From JAASSS01 sp021767745 (lineage in GTDB: Bacteria; Pseudomonadota; Gammaproteobacteria; UBA5335), in contig JAXHVN010000040.1 of the NCBI GenBank assembly GCA_034189165.1, forward strand, positions 20,737-84,736: a stretch of DNA of 64,000 nucleotides, given 5' to 3'. Position 1 is the first letter of the stretch. Every line of letters begins with the position of its first letter. The notes beneath the pieces were generated by a model. That model searched no databases. It had not been told where the DNA came from and saw only the letters and a list, made by a program, of their open reading frames with translations. A program made the translations under genes and the position numbers. This document shows positions 17,104 to 26,791 of the stretch, piece after piece.

Positions 17104-18771
<1,668 letters not shown>

Positions 18772-18775
18772 GGTC

Positions 18776-19666
18776 ATGACGGACGAGGCCGAGCGGGCGG
18801 CGCTGCTCCACCAGGCCCGCCGCCTGCTCGAGCGGCTGGACGCGTGGCTGCCCGAGGCGCCGCCGGCCATCGACTTCGCCACCCAGCACGCCTTCCTCTG
18901 GCGTCCGCAGCCGCCGTTCGGCGGCCGGCTGCTGCCCGTGGCCAGGCCACAGCCGGTGGCGCTGGACGGCCTGCTGGGGATCGACCGGCAGAAGGCCACC
19001 CTGGTCCGCAACACGCGCCAGTTCCTGCACGGTCTGCCAGCCAACAACGCCCTGCTCTGGGGCGCACGCGGCACCGGCAAGTCCTCGCTGGTCAAGGCGC
19101 TGCTGACGGCCTTCGCCGGCAATGGCCTGCGGCTGATCGAGATCGGCAAGGCAGGCCTGCCCGACCTGCCGCTGGTGATGGCCGCGCTGCACGCGCGCCC
19201 GGAGCGCTTCATCCTGTTCTGCGATGATCTCGCCTTCGCCGAGGGCGAGGCCGGCTATCCGCAACTCAAGGCGGTGCTGGAGGGATCGGTGAGTGCGCCG
19301 CCGGAGAACGTGCTGATCTACGCCACGGCCAACCGGCGGCACCTGCTGCCGGAACATCAGGCCGAGAACCAGGACAGCCGGCTGGTCGGCGGGGAGCTGC
19401 ACCACGGCGATGCGGTGGAGGAGAAGATCTCGCTGTCCGAGCGCTTCGGTCTCTGGCTCGCCTTCCATCCGTTCAGCCAGGCGCAGTACCTGGAGATGGT
19501 CGCCGCCGGTCTGGCCGACCATGGACTGGCGCTGGATGAGACGGCACGCGCGCAGGCGCTGCGCTATGCGCTGGAGCGCGGTTCGCGCAGCGGCCGGGTC
19601 GCGGCGCAGTTCAGCCGCGACTGGATCGGTCGCCAGCGCCTGTATCCGCAGGGCCGCACCGACTGA
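18776..19666 (+). CDS. DUF815-family AAA+ ATPase
   Basis: A 296-residue P-loop ATPase of the DUF815 family. Walker A is GARGTGKSS (about 97-105), a Walker B-like segment is FILFCDDLAF (about 143-152), and a sensor-like segment reads LIYATANRRHLLPE. The C-terminal lid contains the conserved ISLSERFGLWLAFHPFSQAQYLEMV. Biochemical function of the family is not established. It starts 4 bases after ettA and is probably co-transcribed. The downstream intergenic gap is short, and the following gene has its own strong ribosome-binding site. Confidence 0.88.
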   Translation: MTDEAERAALLHQARRLLERLDAWLPEAPPAIDFATQHAFLWRPQPPFGGRLLPVARPQPVALDGLLGIDRQKATLVRNTRQFLHGLPANNALLWGARGTGKSSLVKALLTAFAGNGLRLIEIGKAGLPDLPLVMAALHARPERFILFCDDLAFAEGEAGYPQLKAVLEGSVSAPPENVLIYATANRRHLLPEHQAENQDSRLVGGELHHGDAVEEKISLSERFGLWLAFHPFSQAQYLEMVAAGLADHGLALDETARAQALRYALERGSRSGRVAAQFSRDWIGRQRLYPQGRTD

Positions 19667-19717
19667 GAACTGCAGGGTGCCGCCTGCCCGCCGACAGCGC
19701 AGGGCAGGAGGTCACTC

Positions 19718-20503
19718 ATGCGACACACCCGTTTCCGCTCGGCAGGGCTCCTGCCCCTGCTGCTACTGCTGATGGTGAGCCCGGCCCGCGCCACGGCCTG
19801 CGATGCCGCCACGCCCTTCCACAGCGATTTTGCCGATGCCGCCCACGTCCGGACGCACTGGCAGGCCGCGCTGGGCCCGGGGCCTGGCGAGACGCGGTTT
19901 CGCCCGTGGCTGATCCGCGCCGCCGGCGAGGGCGCCGACGCCCATCTGGCCTTTCGCGCCGGCGGCCTGCAGGCCGGTGCCCGGCTGGACAGCCGCTGCG
20001 AGCGCTTCCACTTCGGCAGCTACCGCTTCAACGTGGCCGTCGCGGCCACCTCGCGCATCCTCGCACCGCGCGGGCTGGTGTTCGGCCTGTTCCTGTATCG
20101 GGAGCGGCCAGCCGGGGAGCCGGCGAACGAGATCGACGTCGAATTCCTGACCCGCTGGCGCGGCGAGCGGGCGAGCGCCAGCGTCAACTTCGCCAGCCAC
20201 ACTGCCAGCGGCGCGCATCATCCGCGGGCGTCGCTCGAGCCCTTGCCACCGGCCTGCCGGCCGGGCGGACGCTGCTGGTTCGGCTTCAACTGGTATCCCA
20301 GCCGCATCGACTTCACGATCGAGGATCAGGTGGTGGCAAGCATCGAGACGCCCGACGCCATTCCCCAACTGCCGGGCGAGGTGCGGATCAACTACTGGTC
20401 CGGCTACGAACGCTTCGGCGGCGAGCACCCTTGGCGGCGCTTCACGAGCCGGCTCTACGCCTTCACCTACGAGCCGTATCCGCAGCTGCAGCCCGGCGGG
20501 TAA
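19718..20503 (+). CDS. Secreted GH16-like glycoside hydrolase
   Basis: A 261-residue protein with a signal peptide (about 1-26, cleavage near ARATA) and a jelly-roll domain of the concanavalin-like GH16 type. The catalytic signature is E138-I-D140-V-E142 (in NEIDVEFL), matching the GH16 ExDxE motif with nucleophile and acid/base Glu. Another typical segment is WFGFNWYPSRIDFTIEDQVV. GH16 enzymes cleave beta-1,3/1,4 glucans or galactans; the substrate cannot be assigned. An AGGAGG ribosome-binding site precedes the ATG. Four Cys residues in the mature part suggest periplasmic disulfides. A second secreted glycosidase gene lies about 1.8 kb downstream. Confidence 0.82.
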   Translation: MRHTRFRSAGLLPLLLLLMVSPARATACDAATPFHSDFADAAHVRTHWQAALGPGPGETRFRPWLIRAAGEGADAHLAFRAGGLQAGARLDSRCERFHFGSYRFNVAVAATSRILAPRGLVFGLFLYRERPAGEPANEIDVEFLTRWRGERASASVNFASHTASGAHHPRASLEPLPPACRPGGRCWFGFNWYPSRIDFTIEDQVVASIETPDAIPQLPGEVRINYWSGYERFGGEHPWRRFTSRLYAFTYEPYPQLQPGG

Positions 20504-20561
20504 CAAAACCCCACGCACCCGGTCAAACTGCCTCAATTCACTTACCGACCGGAGCCCGGGA

Positions 20562-21656
20562 ATGGAAACCTTTGCCTGCCGTTGCGGCAACACGTTGTTC
20601 TTTCGCAATGTCGACTGCAGCGTCTGTGGGCGCCAGGTCGCCTTCCTGCCGGACCAGCAGCGGCTGAGCGCACTGGAAGCCGCGGGCGACGCCCTGCAGC
20701 CGGTCAGCCCCGGCACGCGACGGACGCCCTACCGGCTGTGTGCCAACTACGTGGAGCACAACGTCTGCAACTGGGCGGTGCCGGCGGCACAGGAGGCCGC
20801 CCTGTGTCCCGCCTGCCGGCTGAATCGGACGATCCCGGACCTGTCGATCCCGGAGAATCGGCCACTGTGGGGGCGGCTGGAGCAGGCCAAGCATCACGCG
20901 ATCTACTCGCTGCTGCGCCTGGGCCTGCCGGTGATCGACAAGACGACCGATCCCGAGCGCGGCCTGGCCTTCGACTTCATGGCCGACAAGACGCCGGAAA
21001 GCGAATTCACCGAACCACTGACGACCCAGGACCCGGTGCTCACCGGCCACGCCGAGGGCGTGATCACCCTGAACATCGCCGAGGCCGATCCCATCGCCCG
21101 AACCCGCATCCGGCGGCACCTCGGCGAAGACTACCGCACCCTGCTCGGCCACTTCCGGCACGAGATCGGCCACTACTACTGGGAGTATCTGCTGCCCGGC
21201 AGTCCACGGCTGGAGGAGTTCCGCCGCCTGTTCGGCGACGAACGTGCCGACTACGGCGAGGCCCTGCAGGCGCACTACGCCAAGGGCGTGCAGACCGAAT
21301 GGCCGGAGATCTTCATCAGCCCCTACGCCAGCGCCCATCCCTGGGAGGACTGGGCAGAATGCTGGGCCCACTACCTGCACATGGTGGATACGCTGGAGAC
21401 GGCGGACGACTTCGGCCTGCACGTGAACGATCGGCTGGTGCCGCACCGGCCGGAGCAGGAGACGCCCGTGGCCATTGCGCCGCCGGGGCGCGATTTCGAC
21501 ACCATGCTGGGTGACTGGCTGCGGCTGAGTGTCGCCATGAACGGGCTGAACCGCAGCATGGGACTGGAAGACGCCTATCCGTTCGTGCTTACCGAACCGG
21601 TACAGGACAAGCTGCGTTTCGTGCATGCCGTGATCGGGGAAGCGGCGCGGCAATGA
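20562..21656 (+). CDS. Zinc-ribbon protein with putative metallopeptidase domain
   Basis: A 364-residue cytosolic protein. The N-terminus is a zinc ribbon with C6/C8 and C19/C22 (FACRCGNTLFF...DCSVCG), and a second cysteine set follows at about 65-85 (LCANYV...VCNWAV...LCPACRLNRTIPDLS). The C-terminal domain has the gluzincin/metzincin-like motif HEIGH at 200-204, followed by WEDWAECWAHYLHM with a third possible ligand. This layout matches the family annotated as putative zinc-binding metallopeptidase with a zinc-ribbon head. The substrate is unknown. Its TGA overlaps the next gene (ATGA), so the two are probably coupled. Confidence 0.85.
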   Translation: METFACRCGNTLFFRNVDCSVCGRQVAFLPDQQRLSALEAAGDALQPVSPGTRRTPYRLCANYVEHNVCNWAVPAAQEAALCPACRLNRTIPDLSIPENRPLWGRLEQAKHHAIYSLLRLGLPVIDKTTDPERGLAFDFMADKTPESEFTEPLTTQDPVLTGHAEGVITLNIAEADPIARTRIRRHLGEDYRTLLGHFRHEIGHYYWEYLLPGSPRLEEFRRLFGDERADYGEALQAHYAKGVQTEWPEIFISPYASAHPWEDWAECWAHYLHMVDTLETADDFGLHVNDRLVPHRPEQETPVAIAPPGRDFDTMLGDWLRLSVAMNGLNRSMGLEDAYPFVLTEPVQDKLRFVHAVIGEAARQ

Positions 21657-22216
21657 CCACCGAGGTGCCGCTGGCGCGCCAGGCGCTGGAAGACCTGCTG
21701 GCGGCGATCGGGGCCGATGCGCCGGCACCGGGCGCCGGCGCGGCCAGCTGCGCGGCGGCCGCGCTCGGCGTGGCCCTGCTGCACAAGGCCATCGCCGTCA
21801 GCCAGCGTCATCTGGACGCGCCGGCGGTGCTCGACGCCCCGGCGCGCCGGGTTGCCGCCCTGACCGAGCGGCTGCTCACCGCGGCGGCGGCCGATGCACG
21901 CCTGTTCGCCGAGCTGCTGGACCCGCAGCGCTCGCTCGCGCCGCGCGAGGCGCTGCAGCCGCTGCTGGATGCGGCAATCGCCTGCCGGGCCGCGCGCGCC
22001 GTACGGGCCGAAATCGGCCCCTTCATTCGCGCCGAACTGCGGGCGGACCTGCAGGCTGCCGAGGCACTGCTCGGTGGCGCGCAGGCAGCGCTGCACGCGA
22101 TCGCCCAGGCGGACCTGAAGGCGCTCACCGCCCCCGAGCAGGCACGGCTGGCGCCGCTGCTCGACGCCACCGGGCAGATCGGGGACGATGAATCTGCGGT
22201 CGGTGCCGCCGACTGA
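21653..22216 (+). CDS. Cyclodeaminase/cyclohydrolase (FTCD C-terminal-like) family protein
   Basis: A 187-residue, almost wholly alpha-helical, Ala-rich protein. The segment PAPGAGAASCAAAALGVALLHKAIAVS corresponds to the folate-site motif of formimidoyl-THF cyclodeaminase/methenyl-THF cyclohydrolases (usually PTPGGGS), here with Gly replaced by Ala at two places. The family interconverts one-carbon folates or, in some members, has no proven reaction. It is translationally coupled to the zinc-ribbon peptidase gene; no histidine-degradation gene is nearby. The family assignment rests on this motif and the helical pattern, so it is moderate. Confidence 0.65.
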   Translation: MTTEVPLARQALEDLLAAIGADAPAPGAGAASCAAAALGVALLHKAIAVSQRHLDAPAVLDAPARRVAALTERLLTAAAADARLFAELLDPQRSLAPREALQPLLDAAIACRAARAVRAEIGPFIRAELRADLQAAEALLGGAQAALHAIAQADLKALTAPEQARLAPLLDATGQIGDDESAVGAAD

Positions 22217-22334
22217 CCGAACGCTGCGCTAATCCTCTGCCGGCAGGCGCGGCGGTCATCGCGCCGGCCGACCCGCACGCCGACGTTTCGATTTTTGGAG
22301 ATTCCGTTCACACGACGACCACCGGAGCAACACG

Positions 22335-23426
22335 ATGGCCTCGCGCAAGACTTTCCCCCGAACCCGGTCCCTCCGCCCATTGGGACTGTTGGCGCTCGCC
22401 GCCGCCCCGGCGCTGACAGCGGCCGAAGCACCGCCGGAGAGCGACTTTCGCTACGGCATCGTCGCCTATCACGTGCCCTATCCCAGCTTCGAGATCTTCG
22501 AATCCGACCTCGCCAGCATGGCGGAGATCGGCATCAACTGGATCAGCGTCGACCTGTCCTGGAAGCTGATCGAGCCGGAACCCGACGCGCCCTTCGACTT
22601 CAGCTATTTCGATGCGCTGCTCGGCTGGGCGGAGAAGTACGACATCCAGGTGCTCGGCAAGCTGGGCGCCGGCTACAACGTGGAGCGGGCGATCGCGCCG
22701 GAGTGGACGCAGGATCTCGACGGCGAGGCCTACCTTGCCCAGCTGGACGAATACGCCAACGCCACCGTGCAGCGCTACGCCCACCAGATCGACAGCTGGG
22801 GGCTGGAGAACGAGATCAACATCTCGCTCTACCACTACAACAACAACGTCCGGGCGCAGATCTATCCGGAAGACGTCCAGGACCGGATCCTGCAGACGCT
22901 GAGCGCGGCCGTGCGCCGCCACGACACGCCGGAAGCGGAGGTCATCATGACGCTGAGCCCGCTGCTGGACTGGCAGGCGTTCCTGCGTCGCATCGAGGGC
23001 AAGGTCGACTATGACACCGTGGGCCTGTTCCACTATCCCTCGATCATCGCCAACCAGGCCCTGCTGGCACCCCGGCTGGGCGACATGATCCGGGACGTGC
23101 GCAGCGTGGCCAATGGCCGTCCGGTCGTGGTGATGGAGACCGGCTATCACACGGCAGGCGCCCTGCGGACCGAGGCGCGGCAGGCACTGTACGTCTGGCT
23201 GGCGATTCAGGCCACCGCCGAGGCAGGCGGCACCGGCATCTTCTTCTATCACTACCTGGAGAATCCGGACGAGCCGCTCGATCGTCAGCGCGCCTGGGGC
23301 CTGGTGACGCTGGAGCGTGAGCCCAAGGCCGGCTGGCTGGCCTATGAGCTGGCCATCGCGGCCGATCTCGCCGCACGCGCAGCGGGCGAGCCGGCCACCG
23401 CCGAGGGTGAGGCGGCGACGCCCTAG
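22335..23426 (+). CDS. Secreted clan GH-A (TIM-barrel) glycoside hydrolase
   Basis: A 363-residue protein with a signal peptide (about 1-30, ending ALTAAEA). The barrel shows the two clan GH-A glutamates in order: acid/base after Asn in LENEIN (N159-E160) and nucleophile in VVVMETGYH (E268). The opening FRYGIVAYHVPYPSFEIFESDLASMAEIGINWISVDLSW resembles GH5/GH39/GH42-like enzymes that act on beta-glycans. No single GH family can be fixed by eye. The C-terminal 20 residues are Ala/Glu-rich. Its TAG stop overlaps the stop of the opposing egtD gene, so no terminator separates them. Confidence 0.75.
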   Translation: MASRKTFPRTRSLRPLGLLALAAAPALTAAEAPPESDFRYGIVAYHVPYPSFEIFESDLASMAEIGINWISVDLSWKLIEPEPDAPFDFSYFDALLGWAEKYDIQVLGKLGAGYNVERAIAPEWTQDLDGEAYLAQLDEYANATVQRYAHQIDSWGLENEINISLYHYNNNVRAQIYPEDVQDRILQTLSAAVRRHDTPEAEVIMTLSPLLDWQAFLRRIEGKVDYDTVGLFHYPSIIANQALLAPRLGDMIRDVRSVANGRPVVVMETGYHTAGALRTEARQALYVWLAIQATAEAGGTGIFFYHYLENPDEPLDRQRAWGLVTLEREPKAGWLAYELAIAADLAARAAGEPATAEGEAATP

Positions 23427-24415
23427 CCGCGACGGGCGCTCACCAGCGAGAAGCTGCCGTCCTCGGGCTGGTACAGCGCCTCCAGCCCGAGGCCGGCCTC
23501 CGCCAGCAGGGCCCGCAGCGACTCCGGCGTGAACTTGCGGCTGATCTCGGTGCGGATCGGCTCGCCCTCGGCCAGGGTGATGCACCGCTGCAGCGCGCCA
23601 AGCTCCACCTGCTGGGCATGGCGTGAAATCAGCGCCATCTCGATCTGCGCGGCCCGCTCATCGTAGGCGGCATGATGGGAGAAGGCGGCAGGATCGAAAT
23701 CCGCCGCCAGTTCGCGGTTCAGCACCTGCAACAGGTTGAGGTTGAAGGCGGCCGTGACGCCCGCGGCATCGTTGTAGGCGGCATTCAGCCGCGCCGTCGA
23801 CTTGACCCGGTCCACGCCCAGCAGCAGGGCATCGGCGGGAGCCATCAGCACCGCCAGCTCCTGCAGCAGTGCCAGCGCCTCGTGGTGGCGGAAGTTGCCG
23901 AGGGTACCGCCAAGGAAGACGAACAGGCGGGGGCCGGGCATCGGCGGCAGATGTGCCAGACCGCCGTGGTAGTCCCCCACCAGCGGCTGGACCGCGAGGC
24001 CGGGAAATTCCTGCTCCAGCGCGATCGCCTGGGCTTCCAGCACCGGCTCGCAGACATCCAGCGGCCAGTAGGTGAGCCGTGCCGGCGCGGGTGCCGCGCG
24101 CAGCAGGTGGCGGGTCTTGCGCGAGGTCCCACTGCCGAGCTCGACCAGCGCCCGGGGCTGGCAGCGGCGCATGATCTCGCCGGCATGGGCCGCGAGCAAC
24201 GCCGCCTCGGTACGCGTCGGGTAGTATTCGGGCGTATCGCAGATGCGATCGAACAGTGCCGACCCCACGGCGTCATAGAAGTACTTCGGCGGCAGCGAAC
24301 GCGGTGCCTCGAGCAGCCCGGCAGCCGCGTCCTCGACGATGCCGGGCACCGGCCGCTCGGGCCGCAGGTCCATGCACCGGCGGGACGGCGAGGAAGAAGG
24401 CATCACTGTCGGCAT
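23423..24415 (-). CDS. egtD: L-histidine N-alpha-methyltransferase EgtD
   Basis: A 330-residue SAM-dependent enzyme that trimethylates histidine to hercynine, the first ergothioneine step. Recognisable blocks are LPPKYFYDAVGSALFDRICDTPEYYPTRTEAALL, the SAM site LVELGSGTSRKTRHLL, LFVFLGGTLGNF and LLLGVDRVKSTARLNAAYND. The ATG at 24415 has an AGGAAG site about 7 bases upstream, which favours it over Met5 or Met15. It is divergent from egtC with 62 bases between the starts, so both promoters share this gap. The 3' end meets the GH-A gene with overlapping stop codons. Confidence 0.95.
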   Translation of the reverse strand: MPTVMPSSSPSRRCMDLRPERPVPGIVEDAAAGLLEAPRSLPPKYFYDAVGSALFDRICDTPEYYPTRTEAALLAAHAGEIMRRCQPRALVELGSGTSRKTRHLLRAAPAPARLTYWPLDVCEPVLEAQAIALEQEFPGLAVQPLVGDYHGGLAHLPPMPGPRLFVFLGGTLGNFRHHEALALLQELAVLMAPADALLLGVDRVKSTARLNAAYNDAAGVTAAFNLNLLQVLNRELAADFDPAAFSHHAAYDERAAQIEMALISRHAQQVELGALQRCITLAEGEPIRTEISRKFTPESLRALLAEAGLGLEALYQPEDGSFSLVSARRG

Positions 24416-24477
24416 CTGGAAACTTCCTGTAACGACGCGGGCGCGTCGGGAACGGCGGATCGGGAAATCACGGGATC

Positions 24478-25245
24478 ATGTGTCGTATCGCAGCCTACGC
24501 CGGTGAGCCGATCTCGCTGCACCGGTTCCTGCAGCAGCCGCCGCACAGCCTGTTCCGCCAGTCGTGGGCGGCACGGGAGATGCGCGATGCGGCGGTAAAC
24601 GCCGACGGCTTCGGCGTCGGCTGGTACGACGATCAGGACCGGCCGGCGCGTTATCTCAACACCGTGCCGGTCTGGACCGATCCGAATCTGGCCGACCTCG
24701 GCCGCTGCCTGCGCAGCGGTTGCTGGATCGGCAACGTGCGCAGCGCGACCGACGGCATGCAGGCCGGCTATGCCAGCACCCAGCCGTTCTGCGCCCCGCC
24801 CTGGCTGTTCGTCCACAACGGCTATCTCGGCGAGTTCACCGCGCTGCGGCCGCGGCTGAACCGGCTGCTGCCCGACGCGCTGCAAGGTGCCATGGCTGGG
24901 ACCACGGACTCCGAGTATTTGTTCAGCCTCTGGCAGATGCAACAGCAACGGCTTGGGCACCCGCTGGCAGCGTTGGCCGCCACGGCGCAGACGATCCAGA
25001 CGCTGGCGCCGCGGGCAAAGCACCTGCTCAGCATCACCGTGACCGATGGTCGCGTGCTCTACGCGCTGCGCCATGCGCTCAACGCGCCGGCGCCCTCGCT
25101 CTATCACGCCGCCGCTACCGCCAGCTGGCCGGGAGGCGTGGCCGTGGCCTCCGAGCCCGTCGATGCAGCGGACTGGCAGACGGTGCCGGCGCACGCGCTG
25201 CTCGAACTGGCGCCGGGTCATCAGGCGCAGCTGACGCCGTTGTGA
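24478..25245 (+). CDS. egtC: Ergothioneine biosynthesis amidohydrolase EgtC
   Basis: A 255-residue class II (Ntn) glutamine-amidotransferase-fold enzyme. The nucleophilic Cys2 is directly after the initiator (MCRIAAYAG), and family segments NADGFGVGWY, IGNVRSATDG and FVHNGYLGEF are intact. EgtC removes the gamma-glutamyl group from the hercynyl-gamma-glutamylcysteine sulfoxide made by EgtB. Its presence implies the gamma-glutamylcysteine (mycobacterial-type) route rather than the cysteine-direct route. Its stop overlaps the egtB GTG (GTGA). Confidence 0.94.
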   Translation: MCRIAAYAGEPISLHRFLQQPPHSLFRQSWAAREMRDAAVNADGFGVGWYDDQDRPARYLNTVPVWTDPNLADLGRCLRSGCWIGNVRSATDGMQAGYASTQPFCAPPWLFVHNGYLGEFTALRPRLNRLLPDALQGAMAGTTDSEYLFSLWQMQQQRLGHPLAALAATAQTIQTLAPRAKHLLSITVTDGRVLYALRHALNAPAPSLYHAAATASWPGGVAVASEPVDAADWQTVPAHALLELAPGHQAQLTPL

Positions 25246-26405
25246 GCGATCCGCTGGAGCAACTGCAGGATTGCCAGCGCCAGCTGCTGGCCGCCTGCCT
25301 GGCCTGCCCCGAGCCGGACCGGCAGCGACAGTGGCATGACGATCTCAGCCCTCTCGGCTGGCACCTCGGGCACGCTGCCTGCGTGGAGACGCTCTGGCTG
25401 CGCGAGCACGTCGGCGGGCAACGGGTCCTCGATGCCGAGGCGCGCCGACACTTCTTCCCCGAGAATCTCGGCAAGACCTATCGCAGCCGGATGTTGCCGC
25501 CATGGGCAGCGCTCAGCGCCTGGGTCACCGCCCTGCAGGCAGCCAACCTGCAGGCGTGGCGGACACTGCGGACGGCCTCCCACCTGCATCCGCTGCTTGC
25601 CGGCGACTACCTGCTGCACTTCATCATTCAGCATTACGCCCAGCACCTGGAAACCGTGCGACTGGTGCTCGAGGCGCGGGCCCTGACCGTGCAGCAGGCC
25701 CGACCGGCGCCCCGTCGGCCGGCCGGGCCCGCGCAGCCGGCGGCGACGGGCCGCTGGCGCACCGTAGTCGCGGGAGACTACCTGCTCGGCGCCACCGACC
25801 ACCCCGCGCCCTACGACAACGAGTTGCCGGCACAGCGGCTGGCGATCGACGGCTGTCAGCTCGCCGAGCGGCCGGTCACCAACGGCGAGTACCTGCGGTT
25901 CATCGAGGACGGCGGCTATGCGCAGCGGGACTGCTGGTCACCGGCGGGCTGGGCCTGGCGATGCGCGCAGGCCGTCGGTGCGCCCTGGCACTGGCGCCGG
26001 ACCAGCGAGGGCTGGGTGGAACTCGGCACGGCCGGCGTCGGGTCGCTGGCGCCTGCAGCGCCGCTGCACGGGATCTGCTGGTACGAGGCGCAAGCCTATG
26101 CCCGCTGGCGGGGTGCGCGATTGCCGAGCGCCGACGAATGGGAGGCAGCCGCCGGCCAGGGGCTGCTGCGCGAGGTGGGCGTGGTGTGGGAGTGGTGCGC
26201 CAGCGCCTTTGCACCCCGGCCCGGGTTCGCCGCTTTCCCGTATCGCGGTTATTCCACCCCGTGGTTCGATGGCGCACACCGGGAGCTGCGCGGTGGCAGC
26301 TCGGCCACGCCCGCTCCGCTGCGCCGAACCAGCTTTCGCAACTTCTACACGAGTGACAAACGCCACATCCGGGCCGGCGTTCGGCTGGCACGCGACCTTG
26401 CCTGA
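25242..26405 (+). CDS. egtB: Ergothioneine sulfoxide synthase EgtB
   Basis: A 387-residue non-haem iron enzyme that joins hercynine and gamma-glutamylcysteine with O2. The N-terminal DinB-like domain supplies the iron ligands: H44 in WHLGH, then HYAQHLE with H131 and H135 (the HX3HXE pattern). The C-terminal formylglycine-generating-enzyme-like domain (about 165-387) contains PVTNGEYLRFIEDGGY, RLPSADEWEAA, VWEWCAS, LRGGSSATP and RTSFRNFY. The GTG start at 25242 overlaps the egtC stop. EgtA and EgtE are not in the window. Confidence 0.95.
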   Translation: MSDPLEQLQDCQRQLLAACLACPEPDRQRQWHDDLSPLGWHLGHAACVETLWLREHVGGQRVLDAEARRHFFPENLGKTYRSRMLPPWAALSAWVTALQAANLQAWRTLRTASHLHPLLAGDYLLHFIIQHYAQHLETVRLVLEARALTVQQARPAPRRPAGPAQPAATGRWRTVVAGDYLLGATDHPAPYDNELPAQRLAIDGCQLAERPVTNGEYLRFIEDGGYAQRDCWSPAGWAWRCAQAVGAPWHWRRTSEGWVELGTAGVGSLAPAAPLHGICWYEAQAYARWRGARLPSADEWEAAAGQGLLREVGVVWEWCASAFAPRPGFAAFPYRGYSTPWFDGAHRELRGGSSATPAPLRRTSFRNFYTSDKRHIRAGVRLARDLA

Positions 26406-26742
26406 GGCCCGGCAGCTGGCCGCGACGCATCGGCGGCGCCCGACGGGTCGCCCGCTCGATGCCGATTGCACATGCGCCGAGGACCGCCGGAGCCGCCCGC
26501 GCTCCGGGATAACCGGACCGCGACGATATTCCAATGCTCGGCCCCGGCCTGCTGCTCAGAGCCACGGGCGCCTGGCGTTACCGTCCGGCTTCACCCTGCC
26601 GATATCGATGCATCGCCATTCGGGCGACCGCGCATGCCTGCCGACGCCTCGATCCAGGACGGACGGCTACTGCAGGCACATGGGCAAGTAGAGCCTACGC
26701 GGCTCCATGCACATGGAGAACACGCATCGCGGCAGCAAGAAA
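26406..26742. other. Intergenic region without a recognisable gene (about 340 bases)
   Basis: Lies between egtB and the convergent acyl-CoA synthetase gene. Short open frames exist on the plus strand but have no ribosome-binding site, no recognisable protein pattern and mixed codon use. No tRNA, repeat or riboswitch was seen. It ends in the terminator described next. Confidence 0.6.
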
Positions 26743-26766
26743 AAAGGCCGGCGGGCGCCGGCCTTT
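26743..26766 (-). terminator. Intrinsic terminator of the acyl-CoA synthetase gene
   Basis: AAAGGCCGGC (26743-26752) and GCCGGCCTTT (26757-26766) form a perfect 10-bp stem with loop GGGC. On the minus strand the stem is followed by a T-run (complement of the A-run 26739-26745), about 25 bases after the acyl-CoA synthetase stop. The plus strand has only TTT, so it works mainly for the minus strand. Confidence 0.88.
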
Positions 26767-26791
26767 CGATGCGAGCGAAATACGAACTGGC

